From the NCBI GenBank assembly GCA_900752845.1, contig CAADWU010000150.1, forward strand, positions 1 through 17,851: DNA of 17,851 bases, written 5' to 3'. A model generated the notes under the pieces. It saw only the letters and a program-made list of their open reading frames with translations, had not been told where the DNA came from and did not search any database. The translations under genes were made by a program, and so were the position numbers. Positions 6,164 to 13,584 of the stretch are shown piece after piece. The DNA comes from Candidatus Gastranaerophilales bacterium. GTDB taxonomy: Bacteria; Cyanobacteriota; Vampirovibrionia; Gastranaerophilales; Gastranaerophilaceae. How positions within the stretch are numbered: position 1 is the stretch's first letter; the number at the start of each line of letters is the position of its first letter.

Positions 6164-7078
6164 ATGATTTTAATCGGCGAAAATATACATGTTATATCAA
6201 AATCCGTTCGGGAAGCACTTATTTCACGTGATGAAAAATTTATTACCGAACTTGTTAAACTACAAAAGGATATGGATTACACAGATTTGAATGTCGGACC
6301 TGCCAAGGGTAATATGGAAGGTATTTTTGCCTGGCTTAGCAGTATTGTTAAAACAAACTCTGATTTAAATATTTCATTTGATACTACTAATGCTGATGAA
6401 ATGCAAAGAGGTTTAAAATCATTCAACGGTGAAACTTTCATTAACAGTACTTCAAAAGATGAGCCTCGTTTATCAAAAATGACAGATTTGGCGCTTGAAT
6501 TTAACAGCAACTTAATTGCTTTAACCTTGAGTAAGGATACGGGAATTCCAAAAACTTCAGACGGAAGATTGGAAATCGCTTTTGAAATATATGAAAAATG
6601 TATGGAAAAAGGAATTGATAATTCAAAATTGTTTTTTGATCCTTTAATCTTACCTGTATCTGTTGAACAGTCACAGGCTTTAGAAGCATTAAATACCATC
6701 AAGATGATTAAAGAAAGTTTTGATCCTCCGGTAAAAACTGTCATTGGTCTTTCCAATATTTCAAACGGTTCTCCAAAAGAAATGAGAGGATTAATTAACA
6801 GAGTGTTTGGTGTTTTGGCTTTCGGTGCAGGATTAGATGCTGCAATTATAGATGCAAAAGATGTTGAACTGGTAAGAGTTTTCCGTATGCTGGAAAAACA
6901 AGAACCCCAAAATGATAATGACAATTTGTATTTATCTCTTGCAAATATGGCGGCTGAATTATCCGATTTGAGCGAGGTTAAGTACGATAAAAATTCTGAT
7001 GAACAAACAAAAATTATTAAAACAGCGGGAATTTTGATGAATAATGAAATATATTCTCACAGCTTTACACAAACATAA
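6164..7078 (+). CDS. Pterin-binding (methyltetrahydrofolate) methyltransferase (304 residues)
   Basis: TIM-barrel protein of the dihydropteroate-synthase-like fold, closest in pattern to methyltetrahydrofolate:corrinoid methyltransferases (AcsE, MtgA, the MeTr domain of MetH). Seen: IGENIHVIS at the start, DLNVGP (41-46), FDTT with D73, NSTS with N94, FDP with D159, and IGLSNIS with N198. These match the pterin-contacting Asp, Asn, Asp and Asn described for the Moorella enzyme. It should move the N5 methyl of methyl-THF to a corrinoid or another acceptor. No corrinoid protein, activator or Wood-Ljungdahl gene lies in the window, so the acceptor is unknown. A dihydropteroate synthase (FolP) role is less likely. 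The start is fixed by an in-frame TAA inside the -10 box; there is no Shine-Dalgarno sequence. Confidence 0.85.
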   Translation: MILIGENIHVISKSVREALISRDEKFITELVKLQKDMDYTDLNVGPAKGNMEGIFAWLSSIVKTNSDLNISFDTTNADEMQRGLKSFNGETFINSTSKDEPRLSKMTDLALEFNSNLIALTLSKDTGIPKTSDGRLEIAFEIYEKCMEKGIDNSKLFFDPLILPVSVEQSQALEALNTIKMIKESFDPPVKTVIGLSNISNGSPKEMRGLINRVFGVLAFGAGLDAAIIDAKDVELVRVFRMLEKQEPQNDNDNLYLSLANMAAELSDLSEVKYDKNSDEQTKIIKTAGILMNNEIYSHSFTQT

Positions 7079-7085
7079 TTTTTGT

Positions 7086-7130
7086 TATAATGTTGTTATA
7101 TAATCTGTTGACGCTAAATTAAAAAAGGAG
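7086..7130 (+). promoter_or_regulatory. Promoter and ribosome-binding site of the secreted TPR gene
   Basis: Two TATAAT hexamers occur: one at 7086-7091 with a TGT extension (extended -10) and one at 7099-7104. They would start transcripts near 7098 or 7111. A strong AAGGAG (7125-7130) follows. The nearest possible start codon at proper spacing is ATT at 7140, 9 bases downstream; the first TTG and ATG lie 24 and 36 bases away. Confidence 0.6.
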
Positions 7131-7139
7131 AGTAAGACT

Positions 7140-9173
7140 ATTAATAAGAAGTTATTGATTTCGGCAATGGTATCTTTAGCACTTTCAGGTATATCTGTTC
7201 AAGCAGCGATGACACCTGAAGCTAACTCTTTATACCAGCAGGCTTGCTCTGCTGAATATCAGCAGGATTATGATACTGCTGTTGCAAAACTTACTCAGGC
7301 TATTCAAATAGCAGGTGACGATGCGCTTTTATATACAAAACTTGCAGGTGTGTACAGCGAAATGGGCGAGTACGAAAAAGCATTGCAGGTTTATGCAAAA
7401 GTTGCTGAAATGCGTCCTTCTGATGCTTTTATTTACATCAGTGTCGGAAGTATTTATGAAAATCAGGGTAAATATCTTGAAGCACTTCAAGCTTACAATA
7501 AAGCTATGGAAATATTTCCTGAATATAAATATAATTTCTTAAATATCGCAAATGTTCAGTATCAGCTTAGAGATTACAAATCTGCAATTGAAAATTACAA
7601 CAAGTTTTTATCAACTTATACACAGCACTGGGAAGCTCGTGAGGCACTGGCTAACTCTTATCTTAGCGACGGAGAAGCACAGCAGGCTATTAATGAATAT
7701 GAAAATTTATATTCAAGAAACGTTTCAGGATTTAAAGATTACGCAAATTACGGTATTGCTCTTTTTAAAATAAAGAATTTTGAAAAAGCAGCCGATATGT
7801 TGGAAAAAGCTATAGAACTTGATCCTGATAATTCTTCCGCACATATTTCACTTGCTTTATCTTATCAGGAACTCGGTAAAAATGAACTTGCTCTTGCACA
7901 GTATGATGTTGTTTTCAGACAGCATCCTTCTTTGCATGCTATAAGATTTGACTATGCAAACCTGCTTGCTGAAATGGGAAAAGACGAAGCAGCAGTCGAA
8001 AACTACAAAATTTATATTACAAATTTTCCTGATGATGCAAGAGGTTACCAAAATATCGGTATTGTTTACAAACGATTAAATAAACTGGATGATACTATCG
8101 CAAGCTTTGAAAAAGCTCTTGAACTACAAAAGGATAAAAAAGATGTTGAAATTCAGGAAGATTTGGCAGAATGTTATCATATCAAAAAAGATTATGCTAG
8201 TGCTTTAAAATATTATGATGAAGTCCTTCTTGTTAAAAAAGATGACTATGATGTAAGAATGAATAAGGCACTCGTGCTTCATGCAATGAAAAATTACAAT
8301 GAAGCAATCGCTATGTATACAGAACTTCTTAACGAAAAAGAAAGTCCTGCTCTGCAAAACAATCTAACAGCAGCTCTTGTAGCACAAGCGGATGAATATT
8401 TAAAAGCTCAAAATTATTCTCTTGCTACCGAAGCCTTTGAACGTGCAATTCAGCGTGGAACTCAAGACAGTTATGCATACTTCGGACTTGCTAAAGCATA
8501 CAGAGCTTGCGGCGCAAACGATAAAGCTACAGAATTCTATGAAAAAGCAATTTCTATGGATCCTGAAAAATCACAATACAGCAATGAATTTGCTGAATTT
8601 ATTTCGGCAACAAATATGGCAGGTAATGTAAAAGTATCTGATACTTCAGGAAAAATCGAAGACGTTACAATCTCTATGGAAAGTTTAAAAGCCGAAGAAG
8701 AAGCAGACCTGCAAAAAAATAAAGATTTGATAGCTATTGGTGATGAAAATTACAAAAAGAAAAATTATGATGTTTCTATCCGCAACTATCAGGATGCTTT
8801 AAAAATTAATCCGTCAGATGAGGTTACGTTGCTGAAACTGGGCAATATTTATAAAATGAAAAACGATAACAAAAATGCTGCTAATTTTTATAAAAAAGCA
8901 ATTTTTGTAAACCCTAATTATGCCGACGGCTGGTTTAATCTCGGATTAATTTATGCAAATACAAAAAATCCTTCCGGCGCTAAAGAAGCTTTCCACAGAG
9001 TAATTTCTCTTGAGCCTGACTATGGTTATGCTTATTATGCGCTTGCAATTGCCTACGAACAGGATGGAAATAATAAAGAAGCTTTAAACAATTACAAAAT
9101 TTTCCTTAAACATAACAAGGATGAGGCTACTGCAAAAACCGTTCAGGAAAAAATTAAAAGTTTGGAAAAATGA
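7140..9173 (+). CDS. Secreted TPR-repeat protein (677 residues), apparent ATT start
   Basis: An N-terminal Sec signal peptide, (M)NKKLLISAMVSLALSGISVQA, has a two-Lys n-region, a hydrophobic core and a V-Q-A cleavage site. It is followed by about 16 tetratricopeptide repeats: roughly 13 up to residue 485, an acidic Ser-containing linker at about 488-522, then about four more to the end. The protein should act outside the cytoplasmic membrane as a binding scaffold. The ATT at 7140 is chosen because it is the only codon at correct distance from the AAGGAG and because only this start gives the signal peptide its positive end; TTG at 7155 or ATG at 7167 would remove both lysines. The stop overlaps the ATG of the following lipoprotein gene by four bases, so the two products are coupled and probably work together. 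Confidence 0.85.
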   Translation: MNKKLLISAMVSLALSGISVQAAMTPEANSLYQQACSAEYQQDYDTAVAKLTQAIQIAGDDALLYTKLAGVYSEMGEYEKALQVYAKVAEMRPSDAFIYISVGSIYENQGKYLEALQAYNKAMEIFPEYKYNFLNIANVQYQLRDYKSAIENYNKFLSTYTQHWEAREALANSYLSDGEAQQAINEYENLYSRNVSGFKDYANYGIALFKIKNFEKAADMLEKAIELDPDNSSAHISLALSYQELGKNELALAQYDVVFRQHPSLHAIRFDYANLLAEMGKDEAAVENYKIYITNFPDDARGYQNIGIVYKRLNKLDDTIASFEKALELQKDKKDVEIQEDLAECYHIKKDYASALKYYDEVLLVKKDDYDVRMNKALVLHAMKNYNEAIAMYTELLNEKESPALQNNLTAALVAQADEYLKAQNYSLATEAFERAIQRGTQDSYAYFGLAKAYRACGANDKATEFYEKAISMDPEKSQYSNEFAEFISATNMAGNVKVSDTSGKIEDVTISMESLKAEEEADLQKNKDLIAIGDENYKKKNYDVSIRNYQDALKINPSDEVTLLKLGNIYKMKNDNKNAANFYKKAIFVNPNYADGWFNLGLIYANTKNPSGAKEAFHRVISLEPDYGYAYYALAIAYEQDGNNKEALNNYKIFLKHNKDEATAKTVQEKIKSLEK

Positions 9174-9574
9174 AAAAATTAGTTATTTTTTGTTTCATGG
9201 TATTAATGCTGACAACGGCTTGCACGGGGGACAAAGCTGCAATATTGTTTAACAAATACCCTATTACAAAAGATAATGTTTATGAACATTCAAAAGTTTT
9301 TCCGATTAATTCAAGAATATATTATCTTGTGCTGATACCTAAAAAAGTTCAATCACGTTATTTGTTTATTCAGGTTATTAAAAAAGATAACGATTACGGC
9401 AGATTGGGCTATAACCTGGTCTGGTCGCATGATGTCAGATTAAAAGATGAGGAAGAACGTTATTATTACGACTATCTTGTATTGAATGAAAAAGGGTTTT
9501 ACATTATGAAAGTTTATTCAAAAGACAACCCTCAAAAAGTTTTGACATCAGCAGAGTTTTATGTCAGCAAGTGA
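9170..9574 (+). CDS. Lipoprotein of unknown function (134 residues)
   Basis: The N-terminus is a lipoprotein signal peptide with a lipobox ending at C18 (LTTAC), so the mature protein would be lipid-anchored. The rest (about 115 residues) has alternating hydrophobic residues typical of a single small beta domain (YLVLIPKK, YLFIQVIKK, FYIMKVYSK). No known family is recognised. Its ATG overlaps the stop of the secreted TPR gene (ATGA), which strongly suggests translational coupling and a joint role at the cell envelope, for example the lipoprotein anchoring the TPR protein. No strong terminator follows. Confidence 0.85.
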   Translation: MKKLVIFCFMVLMLTTACTGDKAAILFNKYPITKDNVYEHSKVFPINSRIYYLVLIPKKVQSRYLFIQVIKKDNDYGRLGYNLVWSHDVRLKDEEERYYYDYLVLNEKGFYIMKVYSKDNPQKVLTSAEFYVSK

Positions 9575-9645
9575 TGTTTAGCTTTTCATGTAACAGAATG
9601 TAAACATTAATTTAAAATAGTCTGAAACCCTGTCATAATCCTTCA

Positions 9646-9666
9646 TAGGATAGGATAGGATAGGAT
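9646..9666 (+). repeat. Pentanucleotide tandem repeat (TAGGA)x4
   Basis: Four perfect tandem copies of TAGGA plus one T lie in the 175-base gap between the lipoprotein gene and the EF-hand-like gene. No frame is open across it, so it is a non-coding microsatellite. Copy-number change would alter spacing upstream of the next gene's promoter region. The rest of the gap shows an AT-rich run (TTTTATATATATG at 9703-9715) that may contain the -10 box, without a clear -35. Confidence 0.8.
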
Positions 9667-9749
9667 GCGATGCAGTATTATCAATCTTTTCAGGCAAAAT
9701 CCTTTTATATATATGTGCAATTTATGAGATATTAAGAAAGGAGATTTGC

Positions 9750-10244
9750 ATGGGACTATTAGGTATTAACGGAACCGGAGGTAATCAGGAAATTCCGCCT
9801 GCATCAGGTAAGCAAAAGACCGAAAATAAACAAAATAGTAAGTTTAATTTAAATTCAATTTTGGGTCAAATTGGTGACCAAAAGGACAGCTATAAGGTTG
9901 CTAAAATTGAAACAGTTTTCGAAAACGGGAAAAAAGTAGAAACAGCCTATAATGATATGGGTAAAGTTGTTAAAACATCTGTATTTGTCGATAAAAACGG
10001 TGATGGTAATTTTGATAATTCCGAAGCTGTTTCAATTAAGTTTTATGATGTACTATCCAAATCTTGTAATACAACAGAATATAAGGATAATGACAACGAT
10101 GGCTACTATGACGAAATTATCGAAGGTGATTGGACTGGTAACGAAACAATACATAAGTTAAGCAACAAATTTAATTCTGAGTATCTTAAAATGAGTAAAT
10201 TATACGGATCTGAAAATGATGTTCGTCGTAATCGTAACGAATAA
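9750..10244 (+). CDS. Small protein with EF-hand-like calcium loops (164 residues)
   Basis: No signal peptide is seen. The N-terminal 45 residues are a Gly/Asn/Lys-rich linker. Residues 81-92 (DKNGDGNFDNSE) fit the 12-residue EF-hand loop fully (D1, N3, D5, G6, D9, E12). Residues 113-124 (DNDNDGYYDEII) match at positions 1, 3, 5, 6 and 9 but lack the final Glu. Around them is a beta-like pattern (YNDMGKVVKTSVF) recalling the YD-type repeats of the proteins at 2644 and 3436. It probably binds calcium through these loops, either as an EF-hand pair or as a dockerin- or thrombospondin-3-like element; partner unknown. The ATG has AAAGGAG upstream at normal spacing. A strong terminator follows. Confidence 0.85.
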   Translation: MGLLGINGTGGNQEIPPASGKQKTENKQNSKFNLNSILGQIGDQKDSYKVAKIETVFENGKKVETAYNDMGKVVKTSVFVDKNGDGNFDNSEAVSIKFYDVLSKSCNTTEYKDNDNDGYYDEIIEGDWTGNETIHKLSNKFNSEYLKMSKLYGSENDVRRNRNE

Positions 10245-10248
10245 GTTT

Positions 10249-10277
10249 AAAAAGGCGGGAATTTCTCCCGCCTTTTT
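10249..10277. terminator. Bidirectional terminator between the EF-hand-like gene and gyrA
   Basis: A perfect 12-bp stem (10249-10260 with 10266-10277) with a GGCGGGA/TCCCGCC core and a 5-base loop is followed by T8 on the plus strand and T5 on the minus strand. The stop codons of the two convergent genes lie 4 and 1 bases away, so both use it. Confidence 0.95.
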
Positions 10278-10278
10278 T

Positions 10279-12840
10279 TTATTCTTCTGAATTATTTTCA
10301 TCTAACAGACTTGTCTGTGATATGTTTGATTGATTTTCCTGCTCATCCATTGCTGCGACATCTTTTTTTATTGTTTCGTCTTCATCAGGATTTAGGATTT
10401 TGTTTACAGACATTACAGCATCGTTATCCATAAGATTTTGCGCTCTTACACCTGTTGCAGGACGTCCCTGACGTGAGATTGAACCTGCGTTTAATCTTGT
10501 TACAACGCCGTTTGCAGTTACCATCATAATGTCATCTGAATCTTGTACAATTGTCAGTGCAACAAGTCTTGATGCTGATGATTTAAATTTAGTTGCAATA
10601 AGACCGATACCGCCTCTGTTTTGGCTTCTGAATTCGGAAAGTTTAGTACGTTTTCCAAATCCGTCAGATGTTACTACAAGCAAATCTGCGTCATAATCAC
10701 GTGGTACTATATCGCATCCTACGATTTCGTCGCCTGTTCTCAATTTCATTGAAGTTACGCCTCTTGCACTTCTGCCTAAAGGTCTTAAGTCTTCAATAGG
10801 GAAGCGAATTGCCATACCGCAAGATGTTCCTATAATGATTTCATCTCTTGATGTAGCAAGTTTTACCCAGTTAAGTTCGTCGCCTTCTTCAAGACCGATT
10901 GCAATAATACCGTTTCTTCTGATATTAGAGAAGTTGTCTAATTCGATACGTTTAATGTAACCTTTTTTAGTAAGCATAAGAAGATTTAATTCTTTTGAGA
11001 ATGTGCTTACAGGAACTACAGCGGTAATTCTTTCATCCTGGTCTATCGGAAGAACGTTTATAATTGGCAAGCCTTTTGCCTGACGTCCGCCTTCAGGGAA
11101 GTCATAAACGTTTAAGCTGTAAACTGTTCCTTTAGATGAGAAGAACAGAACTTTATCATGCATCATTGCCGTAAAGAAATGCTGGATATCATCATCTTCT
11201 TTTGTTTTGATACCTGATTTTCCACGTGTTGCACGATTTTGTCTTTCAAATGTATCTAAAGATATACGTTTCAAATATCCTTGATGTGTAATAAATACAG
11301 CCATAGGAGTATTTGGAGTTAAGTCTTCAATTGTTACTTCGCCTTGTTCAGGCAAAATTTGAGTTTTTCTGTCATCACCGTATTTTTCTTTATCTTCAAT
11401 AAGTTCGGCTTTGATAATATCAAGAATTTTTTGACGGCTTGCAAGTATTGATTCGTATTCGGCAATCTTTTTAACAAGTTCGTCGTATTCAGCTTTTACT
11501 TTATCTTGTTCCAAACCTGTTAATCTTCTTAATTGCATTTCAAGAATTGCATTTGACTGATCAACATCTAGTCCGAAACGGCTCATCAAGCCTGTTCTTG
11601 CATCATCAGTTGTTTTTGATTTTTTGATTAATTCAATAACTTCATCAATTGAACCCAGTGCAATAATCAAACCTGCTAAGATGTGAGCTCTGATTTTTGC
11701 TTTTTTAAGGAAGAAAATGGTTCTTCTTGTAACGATTTCAACCCTGTGTTCAACGAATTCCGATAATACTTCGTATAAATTCATCAATCTTGGCTGTTTA
11801 CCGCAAAGAGCGAGCATATTAACACCGAAAGTGGTTGCAAGTTGAGTAAATTTAAATAAATTATTTTTTACAACATCAGGTTTTGCATCACGTTTAAGTT
11901 CGATTACGATACGCATACCGTCTCTGTCGGATTCATCTCTGATGTCTGAAATCCCGTTAATTCTCTGGTCTTTAACAAGTTCTGCAATTTTTTCAATAAG
12001 CATAGCTTTGTTAACCTGATAAGGAATTTCAGTAATAACAATTGCTGTACGGGCTTGTCTGCCGCCTCCGCCTGCTATTTCTTCAAAGCCTGCAACAGCC
12101 TGCATCTTAATAGAGCCTCTGCCTGTTTCGTAAGCCTGTTTGATATCGCTTAAGCCGATAATAGTTGCGGCAGTCGGGAAGTCCGGACCTTTAATATATT
12201 CCATTAATTCAGGAATTGTAATGTTCGGATTATCGATTAAAGCAATAGTACCGTCAACGATTTCGCAAACGTTGTGCGGAGGAATGTTAGTAGCCATACC
12301 TACTGCAATACCTGAAACACCGTTTAATAACAGCATAGGAAGTCTTACAGGAAGTACTGAAGGCTCTTGCAATGAACCGTCAAAGTTTGGTTCAAATTCA
12401 ACAGTTTCGCAATCAATATCAGCAAGCATAGATGTTGTAATTTTATGCATCCTTGCTTCAGTATAACGCATTGCAGCTGCGCCGTCGCCGTCAACAGAAC
12501 CGAAGTTTCCGTGTCCGTCTACGGTTAAATATCTTGTAGAAAAGTCTTGAGCCATACGAACCAACGCATCATAAACAGCAGTATCACCATGAGGGTGATA
12601 TTTACCAAGAACTTCACCAACAATACGTGCGCATTTCTTAAACGGTTTATCAGGAGTCATACCGAGTTCATTCATTGCGTATAAAATACGTCTGTGAACA
12701 GGTTTCAAACCGTCACGAACATCAGGCAGTGCACGTCCTACGATTACACTCATTGCATAATCAATATATGAACGTTTCATTTCTTCTCTTATGTTAACAG
12801 GAACTATTTTCCCGTGATCAAATATATTCTGTTGGCTCAT
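10279..12840 (-). CDS. gyrA: DNA gyrase subunit A
   Basis: Full-length (853 residues) breakage-reunion subunit of DNA gyrase, which with GyrB introduces negative supercoils using ATP. Seen: the winged-helix and tower region with the catalytic Tyr126 in AAMRYTEAR, and the quinolone-determining stretch HPHGDTAVYD with Thr87 and Asp91 at the places of E. coli Ser83 and Asp87. There is also a C-terminal beta-pinwheel (about 505-815) and an acidic tail (DEDE ... DENNSEE). The position of the GyrA box, Q(R/K)RGG(R/K)G, reads QNRATRG at 534-540, a changed box; a closer match, QNRGGIG, occurs at 740-746 in a later blade. Length, acidic tail and overall pattern favour GyrA over ParC, but the altered box leaves some doubt. 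GGGAG lies 8 bases before the ATG; a second ATG 7 bases upstream is out of frame. Confidence 0.95.
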   Translation of the reverse strand: MSQQNIFDHGKIVPVNIREEMKRSYIDYAMSVIVGRALPDVRDGLKPVHRRILYAMNELGMTPDKPFKKCARIVGEVLGKYHPHGDTAVYDALVRMAQDFSTRYLTVDGHGNFGSVDGDGAAAMRYTEARMHKITTSMLADIDCETVEFEPNFDGSLQEPSVLPVRLPMLLLNGVSGIAVGMATNIPPHNVCEIVDGTIALIDNPNITIPELMEYIKGPDFPTAATIIGLSDIKQAYETGRGSIKMQAVAGFEEIAGGGGRQARTAIVITEIPYQVNKAMLIEKIAELVKDQRINGISDIRDESDRDGMRIVIELKRDAKPDVVKNNLFKFTQLATTFGVNMLALCGKQPRLMNLYEVLSEFVEHRVEIVTRRTIFFLKKAKIRAHILAGLIIALGSIDEVIELIKKSKTTDDARTGLMSRFGLDVDQSNAILEMQLRRLTGLEQDKVKAEYDELVKKIAEYESILASRQKILDIIKAELIEDKEKYGDDRKTQILPEQGEVTIEDLTPNTPMAVFITHQGYLKRISLDTFERQNRATRGKSGIKTKEDDDIQHFFTAMMHDKVLFFSSKGTVYSLNVYDFPEGGRQAKGLPIINVLPIDQDERITAVVPVSTFSKELNLLMLTKKGYIKRIELDNFSNIRRNGIIAIGLEEGDELNWVKLATSRDEIIIGTSCGMAIRFPIEDLRPLGRSARGVTSMKLRTGDEIVGCDIVPRDYDADLLVVTSDGFGKRTKLSEFRSQNRGGIGLIATKFKSSASRLVALTIVQDSDDIMMVTANGVVTRLNAGSISRQGRPATGVRAQNLMDNDAVMSVNKILNPDEDETIKKDVAAMDEQENQSNISQTSLLDENNSEE

Positions 12841-12887
12841 TTTTCATACTCCCGTCAAAGGCTTTTCAAGTCTATCTCTTAATAAAT

Positions 12888-12896
12888 ATTGTATCA
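12888..12896 (-). promoter_or_regulatory. Putative gyrA promoter (extended -10)
   Basis: On the minus strand TGATACAAT (12896-12888) is a TACAAT hexamer with a TGn extension. It would start transcription near 12881, about 40 bases before the gyrA ATG. No clear -35 is visible. No terminator separates gyrA from the upstream exported-protein gene, so read-through is also possible. Confidence 0.45.
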
Positions 12897-12944
12897 CAAA
12901 CACATTGATTTGGGTAATTTTAAACTTATCTTTACATTATTTGC

Positions 12945-13472
12945 TTAATCAACTTTGTATTTCGGGGCTTCTTTGTTAACCATTTCCATATATTTTGTAT
13001 TATTTTTTTCTGCAAATTCTATTGCGGCTTTTCTTGCACCTTCAGCACCGTTATTTTCTGATGAATAAAAACGTTTTGCATATTTAAATTTATCTAAACC
13101 TTTTGATTTTGCAGGCTGAAAGAATATTGTGTTGTATTCATAATAATCTTTTGATGCAGGAAATGTAATTAAGCCTATCATTGCTGCATCAGGATAAACC
13201 AGCACTGATGCTCCGGGATTTTCTTCCTGAATTTTATGAGCCAGTTCTGCTGCTGCTTCTGTCGGGTTAGTTAAATTCGGCAGGTTATTAATAGTTATTT
13301 TTGAATGCCAGTTATCTGCATTTTCACCCTTTAAGTAAAAATTGTATTCGTTGTTTTTTGTCTCTCCGGCTTCAAGATTGTAAGTCTGTTTATCTAATTT
13401 AACTTTGTTTTCCATAGCCTCTCCCGATAGTGTTGTCAATAACATTAAAAATAATATTAAAAATTTCTTCAT
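12945..13472 (-). CDS. Exported protein of unknown function (175 residues)
   Basis: The N-terminus MKKFLILFLMLLTTLSGEA is a typical Sec signal peptide, with cleavage probably after GEA. The mature part has an N-terminal beta-type region (KVKLDKQTYNLEAGETKNNEYNFYLKG) and a mixed alpha/beta C-terminal half (AAELAHKIQEENPGASVLVYP, then ARKAAIEFAEKNNTKY). No cysteine for lipid attachment and no catalytic motif is evident. The family is not recognised. AGGGAG precedes the ATG. It lies 104 bases upstream of gyrA in the same direction and diverges from the rhamnose operon. A periplasmic or secreted role is inferred from the signal peptide only. Confidence 0.8.
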   Translation of the reverse strand: MKKFLILFLMLLTTLSGEAMENKVKLDKQTYNLEAGETKNNEYNFYLKGENADNWHSKITINNLPNLTNPTEAAAELAHKIQEENPGASVLVYPDAAMIGLITFPASKDYYEYNTIFFQPAKSKGLDKFKYAKRFYSSENNGAEGARKAAIEFAEKNNTKYMEMVNKEAPKYKVD

Positions 13473-13530
13473 TTAATTCTCCCTTTTTCAGATTATTATT
13501 CCATTTTTATGAATAAATCTATTACCCATT

Positions 13531-13577
13531 TTGTTAATATGTATATTTTGTAGTATTATTATTTATTATAGTGAGGG
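13531..13577 (+). promoter_or_regulatory. Promoter and ribosome-binding site of the rhamnose operon
   Basis: TTGTTA (13531-13536) lies exactly 17 bases before TATTAT (13554-13559), predicting a start near 13566. GTGAGGG (13571-13577) then lies 7 bases before the rfbC ATG. The leader is only about 20 bases, leaving no room for an attenuator or riboswitch. Confidence 0.65.
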
Positions 13578-13584
13578 TTAAAAT

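Noticed and set aside
6277..6924. A 215-codon open frame antisense to the methyltransferase gene
   Set aside because: It lies wholly opposite a gene with clear family motifs and has no start signals; the frame is a shadow of codon use.
9574..9607. Inverted repeat ATGTTTA/TAAACAT after the lipoprotein gene
   Set aside because: Only 7 bp, AT-rich, with a 20-base loop and no T-run; not convincing as a terminator.
9646..9666. TAGGA repeats as a CRISPR or iteron array
   Set aside because: The unit is only 5 bases with no spacers and only four copies; it is a microsatellite.
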